Notes: generated by a model from the sequence alone, not told the origin. A DNA stretch of 64,000 bases from an uncultured Anaeroplasmataceae bacterium (GCA_944325695.1 CALVBA010000003.1:1-64000); one strand, 5' to 3'. Numbered from the stretch's first letter, positions 37,791 through 47,337 are shown. Numbers and translations are program-made.

Positions 37791-38717
37791 TTTATTTAAA
37801 ATGTTACATGCATTACTTGCTGCTCCAACTAGCAAATTATCAGCCACGCAAAAAAGAGTTATTTTATTTAACGAATCCATATTTTGTCTTATTCTTCCTA
37901 CGTATACTTGCATTTCATTTTGACACATTAAAACGGTTGGGTAAGAATCAACAATAACAACCTGTGGATTTTTTGATAGGCTCGCAATAATTTCATCGAC
38001 ATTTACATCAGTTTCAAATTCGCATTCAATACTAATACTATGGCCATTATAAATCGGTACTCTTATGCAAGTTGCACTGATTTCCCAATTTTGATGAAAA
38101 ATTTTATTAATTTCATGATGCATTTTTATTTCTTCTTCAGTATAACCGTTTTCTAAAAAATTGCCTATTTTTGCAATGCATGTTTTTCTAATGTCATCAC
38201 CATAAAACAAGTTTTTGCCATCTAAAGCATCAACTCCTCTACTCCCACTTCCAGAAACGGCTTGTAAAGTAACAATTGTTAATCTTTTAATGGCAAATTC
38301 CTGTAGTGATTTTAAAACAATTGATGCCTGAATCGTAGAACAATTCGGATTAGCAATCAAATTAGAATTTTTAATATCATCTACATTCACATCATAACTA
38401 ATTAATGGTACATCATTATAAAGACGAAAATAACTTGAATTATCGATTACTATACACCCTTTTTTTATAGCTATTGGTACGTAATAAGCTGCTAATTGAC
38501 TTTCTAACGCAAATAATACAATATCCATGTCATCAAAAGAATTTTCATTTAATTCATTTACAGTATGATCTTGTTTTTTAAACCGAATTATTTTACCAGC
38601 ACTTCGACTTGATGCAAGTAATGTAATTTTATTTATTTTTAATTCACTTTCTTCTAAGACCTCTAACATTTTCATACCAACTAAACCCGTTGCACCACAG
38701 ATACAAAGGTTATACAT
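37779..38717 (-). CDS. asd: Aspartate-semialdehyde dehydrogenase
   Basis: A 312-residue Asd that reduces aspartyl phosphate to aspartate semialdehyde for lysine, threonine and methionine. The Rossmann GATGLVG (about 8-14), the catalytic Cys in NPNCSTIQ (about 125-132), and the substrate motifs GSGSRGVD and HHEINKI are present. It ends in TGA, evidence that TGA is a stop here. ATG 38717 has GGTGA 6 nt upstream; ATG 38720 is the alternative. It is a single gene. Confidence 0.92.
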   Translation of the reverse strand: MYNLCICGATGLVGMKMLEVLEESELKINKITLLASSRSAGKIIRFKKQDHTVNELNENSFDDMDIVLFALESQLAAYYVPIAIKKGCIVIDNSSYFRLYNDVPLISYDVNVDDIKNSNLIANPNCSTIQASIVLKSLQEFAIKRLTIVTLQAVSGSGSRGVDALDGKNLFYGDDIRKTCIAKIGNFLENGYTEEEIKMHHEINKIFHQNWEISATCIRVPIYNGHSISIECEFETDVNVDEIIASLSKNPQVVIVDSYPTVLMCQNEMQVYVGRIRQNMDSLNKITLFCVADNLLVGAASNACNILNKIKS

Positions 38718-38802
38718 CATATATCACCACTTTTAGTATATTAAAAATTAGATAAAAAGTCACAAAAAGATAGATATATAATAAAATTGATAAAGATCTT
38801 AA

Positions 38803-38838
38803 ATAATAAAAAAAGATGTTGATTATTCAACATCTTTT
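38803..38838 (-). terminator. Terminator of the pfl operon
   Basis: AAGATGTTGA ATAA TCAACATCTT stem followed by TTTTTATT on the minus strand, 9 nt below the glycyl-radical gene. Confidence 0.88.
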
Positions 38839-38846
38839 CTTTTATA

Positions 38847-39080
38847 TTACATTGATTCGTGAATAGTACGGCTGATAACGTCATCTTGTTGTTCTTTACT
38901 TAATTTGTTGAAGTTAACAGCATATCCAGATACACGAATTGTTAATTGTGGATATTTTTCTGGGTGAGCTTGCGCATCTAATAATGTTTCACGATCGAAA
39001 ACATTAACATTTAAGTGGTGTCCACCTTCTGAAACATATGCATCAAGCATTTGTACTAAGTTATCTACTCTATTTGACAT
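38847..39080 (-). CDS. Separate glycyl-radical subunit of pyruvate formate-lyase (GrcA-like)
   Basis: A 77-residue protein that is precisely the C-terminal glycyl-radical domain of PFL. It carries [28 protein letters not shown] and the radical loop RVSGYAV with Gly52 as the predicted radical site. It looks like E. coli GrcA (YfiD, 127 aa), which rescues oxygen-cleaved PFL, but here the neighbouring pflB lacks this domain, so it should be an obligate subunit rather than a spare part. AAAGGAGG lies 8 nt before the ATG. The gap to pflB is 18 nt and the pflB end (SLGKDE) continues naturally into this start (NRVDNLV). Confidence 0.92.
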   Translation of the reverse strand: MSNRVDNLVQMLDAYVSEGGHHLNVNVFDRETLLDAQAHPEKYPQLTIRVSGYAVNFNKLSKEQQDDVISRTIHESM

Positions 39081-39088
39081 TGAAATTG

Positions 39089-39096
39089 CCTCCTTT
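39089..39096 (-). promoter_or_regulatory. Strong ribosome site of the glycyl-radical subunit
   Basis: AAAGGAGG, a perfect anti-SD complement, placed in the 18-nt gap between the pflB TAA (39101-39099) and ATG 39080. It shows the second cistron is translated on its own. Confidence 0.9.
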
Positions 39097-39098
39097 AA

Positions 39099-41126
39099 TT
39101 ATTCATCTTTACCTAAAGATGCAGGTGTAATTGAGAATGTATTAGAAATACCATCTCTTGAGAATTCATAAGGTAATTTAGAAACAGATTTTAATGATGA
39201 TAAAGCACCATTGCTATCTCTACCATGCATTGGGTTTGCTCCTGGAGCTAAAGGTTCTCCAGCTCTACGTCCGTCAGGAGTATTTCCTGTTTTCTTACCA
39301 TATACTACGTTTGAAGTAATTGTTAAGATTGACATTGTTGGAACAGATTCACGGTATGTGAAATGAGTTTTGATCATGTTCATGAAATCTTCTACTAATT
39401 GTGCTGCAATTGAGTCAACGCGGTCATCATCGTTACCATATTTAGGGAAATCTCCTTCAATACGGAAGTCAGTTACGATTCCATGTTCATTTCTAATTGG
39501 ATATACTTTAGCATATTTGATAGCTGATAATGAGTCAGCAGCACATGATAATCCAGCGATTCCTGTTGCAAAGAATCTTCTTACTTTTGTATCATGTAAA
39601 GCCATTTCGATTGCTTCATATGCATATTTATCATGCATATAGTGGATTGTATTTAATGTATTAACATATAATCCAGCTAACCAAGTTAACATTGTTTTAT
39701 ATTTTTCCATTACTTCATCAAAATCTAAAGCATCATCTGATAAAATTGGTGCAAATTTTGGTGAAACTTGGAATGGTTTTCCAGTTTTCTTATCTAACAT
39801 TAATTCATCTGCTCCACCGTTGATAGCATATAATAATGCTTTCGCTAAGTTAGCACGAGCACCGAAGAATTGCATATCTTTACCAACACGCATACAAGAA
39901 ACGCAGCAAGCAATTGCATAGTCATCTCCCATTTCAGGACGCATTAAGTCGTCTGATTCGTATTGAATTGAAGATGTTTTAATTGAGATTTCAGCACAGA
40001 ATTTTTTGAAGTTAGATGGTAAATTTTTTGACCATAAAACTGTTAAGTTAGGTTCTGGTGCTGCTCCTAAGTTAATTAATGTATGTAAAACACGGAAAGA
40101 TGTTTTAGTTACTAATGTACGTCCGTCAACACCCATACCTCCGATTGATTCAGTTACCCAAGTTGGATCTCCTGAGAAAAGTTCATTGTATGATTGAATA
40201 CGCATGAATTTAACTAAACGTAATTTCATAACGAAATGGTCAATTAATTCTTGAGCTTCTAATTCAGTTAAAATTCCTTTTGCGATATCTCTTTCAATAT
40301 AAATATCTAAGAAAGTAGAGTTACGTCCAATTGACATTGCCGCACCATTTTGGTCTTTGATAGCTCCTAAGTATCCAAAATATAATGCTTGAATTGCTTC
40401 TTGAGCAGTTGTAGCAGGTTCTGAAATATCAAAACCATAGATAGCAGCCATTTCTTTTAAAGCTTTTAATGCTTTAATTTGTTCAGAAATTTCTTCTCTA
40501 TCTCTGATTTTATCTGGAGTCATTTCACCACAGATTAATGATTTATCGAATTCTTTTTCTTTAATTAAGTAATCAACACCGTATAACGCAACACGTCTGT
40601 AATCTCCGATAATACGTCCGCGTCCATAAGTATCAGGTAACCCTGTTAAGATGTGAGCAGATCTTGCTGCACGCATTTCAGGTGTATAAGCATCATATAC
40701 TCCATCATTATGAGTTTTGCGGTATTTAGTGAAAATTTCTTTAATTTTAGAATCTAATTTATATCCGTACATTTCTAATGCTTGTTCAGACATTTTAATT
40801 CCACCAAATGGTTGTAATCCACGTTTGAATGGTTCATCTGTTTGGAATCCAACGATTTTTTCTAAATTTTTGTTTAAATAAGCAGCTCCATGGCTTGTTA
40901 ATGTTGAAACAACACTTGTATCAGCATTTAAAACACCACCAGCAGCTCTTTCTTTAGCGTTTAATTCCATTACTTGTTTCCATAATTCTTTAGTTGCTTC
41001 TGTAGCAGGTGCTAAGAATTTTGAATCACCTTCATATGGCGTGTAGTTACGTTGAATGAAGTCTCTTACGTCTACACCGCTATTGCTCCATTTACCTAAG
41101 TTGAAGCCTTCCCAACCTTTGTACAT
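39099..41126 (-). CDS. pflB: Pyruvate formate-lyase catalytic core, lacking the glycyl-radical domain
   Basis: A 675-residue PFL core that would split pyruvate and CoA into acetyl-CoA and formate. The vicinal catalytic cysteines are Cys407-Cys408 in [11 protein letters not shown], followed by [19 protein letters not shown] as in E. coli Pfl[21 protein letters not shown] and [15 protein letters not shown] end the chain. E. coli PflB has about 760 residues; the missing 80 carry the radical glycine and are encoded by the next gene. AAAGAGGTATATC precedes the ATG. A 71-nt gap separates it from the thioredoxin-like gene upstream. Confidence 0.95.
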   Translation of the reverse strand: MYKGWEGFNLGKWSNSGVDVRDFIQRNYTPYEGDSKFLAPATEATKELWKQVMELNAKERAAGGVLNADTSVVSTLTSHGAAYLNKNLEKIVGFQTDEPFKRGLQPFGGIKMSEQALEMYGYKLDSKIKEIFTKYRKTHNDGVYDAYTPEMRAARSAHILTGLPDTYGRGRIIGDYRRVALYGVDYLIKEKEFDKSLICGEMTPDKIRDREEISEQIKALKALKEMAAIYGFDISEPATTAQEAIQALYFGYLGAIKDQNGAAMSIGRNSTFLDIYIERDIAKGILTELEAQELIDHFVMKLRLVKFMRIQSYNELFSGDPTWVTESIGGMGVDGRTLVTKTSFRVLHTLINLGAAPEPNLTVLWSKNLPSNFKKFCAEISIKTSSIQYESDDLMRPEMGDDYAIACCVSCMRVGKDMQFFGARANLAKALLYAINGGADELMLDKKTGKPFQVSPKFAPILSDDALDFDEVMEKYKTMLTWLAGLYVNTLNTIHYMHDKYAYEAIEMALHDTKVRRFFATGIAGLSCAADSLSAIKYAKVYPIRNEHGIVTDFRIEGDFPKYGNDDDRVDSIAAQLVEDFMNMIKTHFTYRESVPTMSILTITSNVVYGKKTGNTPDGRRAGEPLAPGANPMHGRDSNGALSSLKSVSKLPYEFSRDGISNTFSITPASLGKDE

Positions 41127-41197
41127 TTGATATACCTCTTTCCATTCATTAAATTATTTAAATATATATAAAATGACTATTGCCACTTTATATCAAA

Positions 41198-41524
41198 CTA
41201 ATTATTTTGAGCTTCAAATTCTTCAATTTTGGCATCAATCCAGATTTCTAGAATTTCTTCTGGTTGAAATCCACGAACTTTACCAATTAGCTCATCATTG
41301 TAAGTCAATAAAATTGTCGGAACAGCCTCTACTTCATAGCGTTCAACAATTTCTTGGCATTCAAAACCAACCTCACAGCGATGTAATGTTAGTTTTGGAC
41401 GATTGTTTACAATTTTATTTAAAACCGGAAGTAGTGAAATACAATTTGCACAACTATCTCCACCAACTTCAGTCAAACATAAACCTTTTAAAACTTCTTT
41501 ATAATTTTTATCAGTAATTAACAT
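41198..41524 (-). CDS. Thioredoxin-fold protein in the pfl operon
   Basis: A 108-residue thioredoxin-like protein with active site CANC (about 25-28) in GDSCANCISLLPVL and the cis-Pro motif AVPTI. It has further cysteines (RCEVGFECQ). It is cytoplasmic. Its ATG overlaps the pflA stop by 7 nt, and pflB follows, so it is firmly inside the operon. A redox role for PFL activation or repair is inference; it might also be an unrelated reductant. Confidence 0.82.
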   Translation of the reverse strand: MLITDKNYKEVLKGLCLTEVGGDSCANCISLLPVLNKIVNNRPKLTLHRCEVGFECQEIVERYEVEAVPTILLTYNDELIGKVRGFQPEEILEIWIDAKIEEFEAQNN

Positions 41525-42255
41525 TTTTTCTCAACTCCTAAAATTTCTTTAGCTAAACTAATTTGTTCTTTTGATGGTGGTTCTACACCTTCTAATGGAT
41601 ACTTTATTCCTAACTTATCATACTTAACTTTACCCATTGTATGATATGGCAGAACTTCAACTTTTTCAACTGTTTTTAAAGTATCGATAAACGCTTTAGT
41701 TTCTCTTAAATCTGCTTCATCAGTTGTAATATTAGGTACTAAAACATGTCTAATCCACATTTTTTTACCATTATCAGATAAAAACTTCGCAAATGATCTT
41801 GGATTTTTTCCTGAAACATTAGTTAATTCAATATGTTTTTCTTCGACGATATGTTTAATATCCAATAAGAATAAATCACAATACTTAATCAACTCTAAAT
41901 GCTTTTCTACAACTTTTTCATTGTTTGGATTAAATGTAATTCCTGATGTGTCAACACAAGTATGAACACCTAATTCTTTAAATTTCTTCAGTAATTCAAT
42001 TACAAAATCAATTTGAACAAGAGGTTCTCCACCCGTTATAGTAATTCCACCATTATTTTGAAAATATGTTTTAAATCTCATGGCTTTATTAACAACTTCA
42101 TCAACTGTATATTCCGTACCAGCATTTACTTCCCAAGTATCTGGGTTATGGCAATATTTACAGCGGAGAGGGCATCCTTGTGTAAAAATAACATATCTTA
42201 TTCCCGGTCCATCAACGGTTCCGAAACTTTCAAAAGAATGTATTCTTCCTGTCAT
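41518..42255 (-). CDS. pflA: Pyruvate formate-lyase activating enzyme PflA
   Basis: A 245-residue radical-SAM enzyme that abstracts H from the PFL glycine. It starts GRIHSFESFGTVDGPGIR, a PflA signature, then the cluster motif CPLRCKYC (about 29-36), ITGGEPL and late HTMGKVKYDKLG. ATG 42255 has GGGTGA 5 nt upstream; an upstream GTG is unlikely. It is the first gene of pflA-trx-pflB-radical subunit. In this system it must activate a glycine on a separate small protein. Confidence 0.95.
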   Translation of the reverse strand: MTGRIHSFESFGTVDGPGIRYVIFTQGCPLRCKYCHNPDTWEVNAGTEYTVDEVVNKAMRFKTYFQNNGGITITGGEPLVQIDFVIELLKKFKELGVHTCVDTSGITFNPNNEKVVEKHLELIKYCDLFLLDIKHIVEEKHIELTNVSGKNPRSFAKFLSDNGKKMWIRHVLVPNITTDEADLRETKAFIDTLKTVEKVEVLPYHTMGKVKYDKLGIKYPLEGVEPPSKEQISLAKEILGVEKKC

Positions 42256-42325
42256 CCTTATCACCCGATTTCTTCTATTTTCATAAAAAGTTGTTTAAAA
42301 AAGGCGGTTTAACCATCCTTTTGTT

Positions 42326-42354
42326 ATTATATATCTTTTTAACAAAATATGCAA
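42326..42354 (-). promoter_or_regulatory. Promoter of the pfl operon
   Basis: TTGCAT, 17-nt spacer, TATAAT, about 70 nt upstream of pflA. The leader has a GGTTAAACC near-palindrome at about 42306-42314, too short to call an operator. Confidence 0.75.
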
Positions 42355-42474
42355 GGATTTTTATATATTAGTCAAACCTTTTTATAATCGATTTTTAAAT
42401 CATAAATTATTTTAAAATTGTTGTAATTTTTTTTAATATCGCGCATATACTTTTAATAAGGATGGTACAACGAC

Positions 42475-42963
42475 ATGAAAAAAACACTCTTAATAACTTT
42501 TTTAGCAACATTCGCTTTAGGATTTATAAGTCATTATGCTTATGATTTTATTCCGATTAAGCTTTTATTTCCTACCAATGAATCTATTTTTGAGCATTTG
42601 AAATTGATTTTTTATCCGCTTTTGGTAGTATTGACATTTGAAGCTTTAAAAAACAACTATAACATTAACTATCTTTTATATAAGATTAATGTCGCTATTA
42701 TTATATCAACATTTATTTTATTAATCATGTTTTTTGCATTTTATTTTATTTTTAACGATATTAATCATTTCTATAACATCGTAATTTATGGAATTAGTAT
42801 TTTTATTGGATTAAAAATGGAGACGATTAAAATTGATTATCCCGTATTTTCAAGTAACATTACTGTTTTTATCATATTACTTTATACAATCATATTTTTA
42901 ACCTATTCGCCATTTAATATACCTTTATTTTTTGATGAGCTTAATTTCATTAACCACTTTTAA
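42475..42963 (+). CDS. DUF6512 family membrane protein
   Basis: A 162-residue protein with five membrane helices. The opening FISHYAYDFIP and the conserved FPTNESIFEHLKLIFYP, with its ESxxEHxK core, place it in DUF6512, a small family of unknown function. AAGGATG lies about 10 nt before the ATG. It is divergent from pflA and its last 39 nt overlap the convergent HAD-PHP gene. Confidence 0.75.
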   Translation: MKKTLLITFLATFALGFISHYAYDFIPIKLLFPTNESIFEHLKLIFYPLLVVLTFEALKNNYNINYLLYKINVAIIISTFILLIMFFAFYFIFNDINHFYNIVIYGISIFIGLKMETIKIDYPVFSSNITVFIILLYTIIFLTYSPFNIPLFFDELNFINHF

Positions 42964-44397
42964 ACCTAAACTTCTAGCCAGTTTATTGGCATCAATAAAT
43001 GCATTATCGTATAATTCACAATTATTATGAGAATCGCTATTCACAATAACTTTACACTTATATTCTTTAACCAGTTTGAAAAAGGCTAGTTTAGGATATT
43101 GATACATAAGTTGTCCTTTATATTCAACTTTTCTTTTACGCATTCCATTAGCGTTAAATTCTAAAGGAATATCATACATTTTAGCGGTTAAAATAATTTC
43201 TTTAGCCGCTTTTAAATATTCTTCTTCTAAAGATTCTTCCATATTTGCCATAAATAAATCAGGATGACAAATAAAAGAAAACAATCCCGATTTAATCGCA
43301 TTAATTATTTTATTTTTATAAATTGTTATTGCTTCTAATGTTTTTATTCTTGGAACTACATAATCATATAATTTATAATCATCATATTGATAGAAGTGAA
43401 CACTTGCACACAAATAATCAACTTCTTGTAGATAATTTTTATATTGTTGTAAATCTTCATCAAAATAATCCATTTCTAAGCCAATTAAAATTTTTAATTT
43501 ATCTTGATATCTATCTTTATAATTTCGAAGTCTTTCTAAATAAGGCTTGAAATCACAAGAATCCATATTATTAATAACTTTATCTTCAAGATAACCATGT
43601 TCTGAAAAACCTAAAACATCAAAATCATATTTTAAAGCATCCTGAATATAGTCTTCGATATTAGCACTAGCATGTCCACATAAATATGTGTGCATATGAT
43701 AATTAGTTAACTTATCATCTTCTAAAATCCAATATAAATCTAATAAACTTGATATTTGATATGTAGGAATAATTTCTCCATATTCTTTATCAAAACGATT
43801 AACCCAACACGTATCAATACCTGCATTATTTCCACCTAAAATATCACTTGTTAAAGAATCACCAATCATTAAAATACGACTTTTATCTTTAGGATTAACA
43901 ACCTTTAATACATGATCAAAAAAAGCTTTTGATGGCTTTTGCGCTCCTACTTCTTCTGAGATAAAAAGGTGCTTAAAATATTTTTTTAAATTCAAAAGAT
44001 CTAATCTTGAATGTTGAGTTGTTGATACACCATTAGTTAAAATATACAAATCATATTTTGTTGATAAATCTTTAATCACATCTAATGCATGTTCGATAAA
44101 ATGCGCTTCTAAAGCTAAATTGTTTTGGTAGCTTTTTTCTAGTTCTTCGCCATCACAATCGATTCCTAAAGAATTAAAAAAAATTTTAAAACGCGTATTA
44201 ACAACCTCTTTTTGGCTTATTAATCCTTTTTCGTGTTTTTCCCATAATCCATGATTAAAATAGCTATATTTTTTATATAATTCTTCGCTAAAAGTTAAAT
44301 TCATTTGTTTTAGAAGTTTTGTAAAAGCAATTTTTTCAGCTTTTTTAAAATCTAAAATGGTTTCATCTACATCAAAAAATAAAATATCATATTTCAT
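42925..44397 (-). CDS. HAD phosphatase (YjjG/YfnB-like) fused to PHP histidinol-phosphatase-like domain
   Basis: A 490-residue fusion. Residues 1-226 are a HAD hydrolase of the YjjG/YfnB group: motif I DVDETILDF, motif II LTNG near 120, Lys in AQKPSK and motif IV GDSLTSD. Residues 230-490 are a PHP phosphoesterase of the HisK type: NYHMHTYLCGH, FSEHGYL, GLEMDYF, ASVHF, FICHPDLF and VNSDSHN, all metal ligands intact. Each part is the length of the free-standing enzyme. YjjG-type HADs act on non-canonical nucleotides; HisK dephosphorylates histidinol-P; the joint substrate is unknown, and no his gene is nearby. AGGAT precedes the ATG, 11 nt after the upstream lipoprotein gene. Confidence 0.88.
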   Translation of the reverse strand: MKYDILFFDVDETILDFKKAEKIAFTKLLKQMNLTFSEELYKKYSYFNHGLWEKHEKGLISQKEVVNTRFKIFFNSLGIDCDGEELEKSYQNNLALEAHFIEHALDVIKDLSTKYDLYILTNGVSTTQHSRLDLLNLKKYFKHLFISEEVGAQKPSKAFFDHVLKVVNPKDKSRILMIGDSLTSDILGGNNAGIDTCWVNRFDKEYGEIIPTYQISSLLDLYWILEDDKLTNYHMHTYLCGHASANIEDYIQDALKYDFDVLGFSEHGYLEDKVINNMDSCDFKPYLERLRNYKDRYQDKLKILIGLEMDYFDEDLQQYKNYLQEVDYLCASVHFYQYDDYKLYDYVVPRIKTLEAITIYKNKIINAIKSGLFSFICHPDLFMANMEESLEEEYLKAAKEIILTAKMYDIPLEFNANGMRKRKVEYKGQLMYQYPKLAFFKLVKEYKCKVIVNSDSHNNCELYDNAFIDANKLARSLGLKVVNEIKLIKK

Positions 44398-44408
44398 ATT
44401 ATCTAATC

Positions 44409-45194
44409 CTATTCTAAACTATTTCCTAAAATAATTAATTCAACTACATCTAAAAAATTAATATCATTTAGCATCTTTTGTTGCGTTTCTGTTAAATCAA
44501 CATTAGAAGCTTTTTTAATAACATCTTCTTTTAAAGCTTGATATGGTATTAATATATCCTTAGATGTTTCAGTAAATAATAAAAAGCCATCTAAATCAAT
44601 AGAGCACGTCTGTTCTTCTTTGTTTAAATAAAGGACTGAATAATCAAATTTAAAACGCAATTTACGTAAATCAATAGAAAAAGAAGCTTGTTTTACACTA
44701 CGTTCAGATCTAGATATATTTTGATTACCAATATTTTTATAATACTCTTGTGCTTCATTATAAATTAAATAATCTTCATCACTTGAAACAGTAAATTTAT
44801 CATAATTAAAAGGTAATAAAACATTTAATCCATAGTTATTTATTGTTTTAGATGTAATATTATAATCAACATCTTCATCCATAAAAATAACTTCATATGT
44901 TACATCATCTTGATAAATCGTAATTTCTACGTTAGGAATATTATCGATTGTTTTATCTATTCGTGTAACGACACATTCATCAGTTGTTTTAATTTGATAA
45001 TTACTTACCTCAGAAAAATATTTTTCTTCTCCTTGATAAACTTCTTTATATCCATAATTTATCGATGCTGTGTAGTTGCCTCTTGTAAAAATTCCTTCAA
45101 TTTCTTTTATATTATTAGCGACATTTTCATATTTACAACCTGTAAGTAAGAATAAAATGCATGACAATAAAACGAAGATAAAACTTTTTCGCAT
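44409..45194 (-). CDS. Predicted lipoprotein of unknown function
   Basis: A 261-residue protein beginning MRKSFIFVLLSCILFLLTGC, a lipoprotein signal peptide with lipobox LTGC. The mature part is acidic, beta-rich and has no motif I recognise. GAGGAG precedes the ATG. It is 11 nt upstream of the HAD-PHP fusion, so the two are likely cotranscribed. Confidence 0.75.
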   Translation of the reverse strand: MRKSFIFVLLSCILFLLTGCKYENVANNIKEIEGIFTRGNYTASINYGYKEVYQGEEKYFSEVSNYQIKTTDECVVTRIDKTIDNIPNVEITIYQDDVTYEVIFMDEDVDYNITSKTINNYGLNVLLPFNYDKFTVSSDEDYLIYNEAQEYYKNIGNQNISRSERSVKQASFSIDLRKLRFKFDYSVLYLNKEEQTCSIDLDGFLLFTETSKDILIPYQALKEDVIKKASNVDLTETQQKMLNDINFLDVVELIILGNSLE

Positions 45195-45276
45195 ACAAAA
45201 ACTCCTCTCTATAATAATTTAGATTATACTTTTTTATTATAAAACTTTTATCAAAAAATTATGTGAAATTTTGAAT

Positions 45277-45840
45277 TTAGTGTAAAATTCCCTTTAAAAA
45301 GATTTCAATTCCAATAATAATTAAAATCAATCCTCCAACTATTTCAGCTTTTGACTTAAATAAATCGCCAAATTTTCTTCCCACATAAAAACCAATAAAT
45401 GGCAGAATTACCGTTACTATTCCAATTAAAAAAACCGTTAATAGTGCTTCATTGAATGAATAAGGAACAAGTAATATTCCAATAGAAAAAGCATCAATTG
45501 ATGTCGCAATAGACTGCATGATAACTTTTTTTATTGTTATTTTTGGGTTATTTTCTTCTTCATCATCTTTTTTAAAAGCTTCATAAAGCATTTTTCCCCC
45601 TAAAAAGCCTAATAAAATCAAAGCGATATAAGGGATTGCTTTATTAACATATTGTGCAAAAAACGAATTAGCTAATGCATAACCCATTAAAGGCATAACA
45701 AACTGAAAAAAACCAAAACTAAACGATATCGCTAAAACTTGTCTAGCTTGTAATTTTTGTTGCATTCCATTACTAATATTTACTGTTGCAGCATCTGTTG
45801 CCATTCCAATTGCTAAAAATAACTTTTCAATGATACTCAT
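45277..45840 (-). CDS. mntP: Manganese efflux pump MntP family
   Basis: A 187-residue six-helix protein of the MntP/YebN family, exporting Mn2+. The two repeats carry TDAATVNI (about 15-22; MDAFAVSI in classical MntP) and SIDAFSIG (about 113-120), with the metal-binding Asp in each. GGLILIIIGIEI closes the protein. The first motif is unusual, so metal specificity may differ. AAGGAG precedes the ATG. No Mn riboswitch fits in the 50-bp leader. Confidence 0.87.
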   Translation of the reverse strand: MSIIEKLFLAIGMATDAATVNISNGMQQKLQARQVLAISFSFGFFQFVMPLMGYALANSFFAQYVNKAIPYIALILLGFLGGKMLYEAFKKDDEEENNPKITIKKVIMQSIATSIDAFSIGILLVPYSFNEALLTVFLIGIVTVILPFIGFYVGRKFGDLFKSKAEIVGGLILIIIGIEIFLKGILH

Positions 45841-45851
45841 CTTTTAACTCC

Positions 45852-45889
45852 TTATAAAAGAGGAATACTTCATTGTATTCCTCTTATTT
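45852..45889. terminator. Terminator between corC-like gene and mntP
   Basis: AAGAGGAATAC and GTATTCCTCTT form an 11-bp perfect stem, with T-rich flanks on both strands (TTTTAT below the corC-like gene; ATTTTTT the other way). Confidence 0.8.
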
Positions 45890-45890
45890 T

Positions 45891-47258
45891 TTATTCTTCA
45901 ATTACATTCGTTGTCACTTTTACAGTCGTTGAAATTATTCTTCTTTCATCAACATCTTTAATAGTAAATTCTAAAATTGATTCATAATCATAATATGTAT
46001 CTTCAACATCACTATAACTTGAATAAGAACATGTATAATTAATTTGTGCACCAATCTCAGGAATACCTTCGCTCATTTCATATAACCATCCGCCAACTTT
46101 ATTATAAGCTGTTTCGGGATATTTTCCTATTCCAAAGCGATCAAATAAATCTTCAACTTCCATCTCAGCATCTACTAAATAACTACCATCTTCTAATTCT
46201 TCAAAAATTACAGCTTGTGAATCGTCGTGTTCATCATAAATTTCACCAACGATTTCTTCTAAAGCATCTTCTAATGTTACAAGACCATCTGTCCCACCAT
46301 ATTCATCTGAAACAATAGCCATGTGCATATTAGCTTGCTGTAAGGTATGAATTAATACATCTACTTTCATACTCTTAGAAACATATTTAACTTCGCGTAA
46401 AAGTTCACGAATATAAATTTTTTCATTTTTTATTAATTTAGTAAAAAAATCACGTTCGTATAATACACCAATGATGTTATCTTTATCATCTTCGTAAACC
46501 GGAATTCTAGAATATTTTGAAGTGAAAAATAATTCTTTAATAGCTTCAATATCCTCTTTAACTTCAAAAGCAATTATATCAACACGATGAGTCATAATAT
46601 CAGAAACTGTAATATCGTTTAAATTTAAAACATTTTCAATTAAATCAACTTCATCTTCGTGAATAACTCCACGTTCTTCCATATTATCTAAAATGACTTC
46701 TAATTCATCTTCGGTTGTAACATCATCTATTTCAGCTTTATCCTTAAATAAAGCATGTTTCATTTTTTGGAAAATAAAACTTAATGGGATAAAGACGATA
46801 TTCAAGAAATAAACGATTCCAGAAATCTTTAAAATAACGGCTTCAGGATTCGCTTTAGCAAATGATTTTGGTAAAATCTCCCCGCATATTAAAACAATAA
46901 TTGTAATCAACAAAGTCGATAATAATGAAGCTAAATCTTCACTTTCGACAAACAATTTAACAATTAAAAGTCCCAAAGTACCGCTGGCAATATTAACTAA
47001 GTTATTACCAATTAAAATAGTCGATAGCGTTTTATCAAATTTATCAATTATATTTAAAGCCTTTCTAGCACCTTTGACCTTATCATCAGCAAGAAGCTTA
47101 AGTCGAACTTTATTAGCAGTAGAAACAGCTGTTTCACTCGCACTAAAAAAAGAAGACAATGCAATTAAAATAAATAATACCACGCAATAAGTAATAGCTT
47201 TTGTTGAATCTGCTTGGTTTAAAAAAATTATTCCTCTTAAACTCTCGAGATAATCCAT
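45891..47258 (-). CDS. CorC/HlyC family protein (DUF21-CBS-CorC_HlyC)
   Basis: A 455-residue membrane protein of the CNNM/CorC family. A DUF21 domain with about four helices (1-190; SSFFSASETAVSTANKVRL is the hallmark) is followed by two CBS domains (about 210-335; DIMTHRVDIIAFE, SDEYGGTDGLVTLEDALEEIVGEI in part) and a CorC_HlyC C-terminal domain (about 350-445). Members move Mg2+ or other divalent cations. A TGCTATAAT extended -10 lies about 30 nt upstream of GAGGTG. It is a single gene. Confidence 0.92.
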   Translation of the reverse strand: MDYLESLRGIIFLNQADSTKAITYCVVLFILIALSSFFSASETAVSTANKVRLKLLADDKVKGARKALNIIDKFDKTLSTILIGNNLVNIASGTLGLLIVKLFVESEDLASLLSTLLITIIVLICGEILPKSFAKANPEAVILKISGIVYFLNIVFIPLSFIFQKMKHALFKDKAEIDDVTTEDELEVILDNMEERGVIHEDEVDLIENVLNLNDITVSDIMTHRVDIIAFEVKEDIEAIKELFFTSKYSRIPVYEDDKDNIIGVLYERDFFTKLIKNEKIYIRELLREVKYVSKSMKVDVLIHTLQQANMHMAIVSDEYGGTDGLVTLEDALEEIVGEIYDEHDDSQAVIFEELEDGSYLVDAEMEVEDLFDRFGIGKYPETAYNKVGGWLYEMSEGIPEIGAQINYTCSYSSYSDVEDTYYDYESILEFTIKDVDERRIISTTVKVTTNVIEE

Positions 47259-47337
47259 ATTAAAATAACACCTCTATTAAAAATTTATAAGATTATTATA
47301 GCATATTTTTTTTATAAATAATAGTATTTTTAAGTTT

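Noticed and set aside
38847-41126. The pfl split as a simple frameshift or sequencing error
   Set aside because: The two reading pieces are separated by a stop, an 18-nt spacer with a perfect ribosome site and a new ATG, and no residues of the domain junction are lost. An indel would not create this.
41173-41517. A 114-codon plus-strand open frame opposite the thioredoxin-like gene
   Set aside because: It is antisense to a well-supported coding gene, has no ribosome site and no recognisable motif.
42256-42474. A riboswitch or attenuator in the pfl leader
   Set aside because: The GGTTAAACC near-palindrome is too short for a stable stem and no known aptamer consensus is visible.
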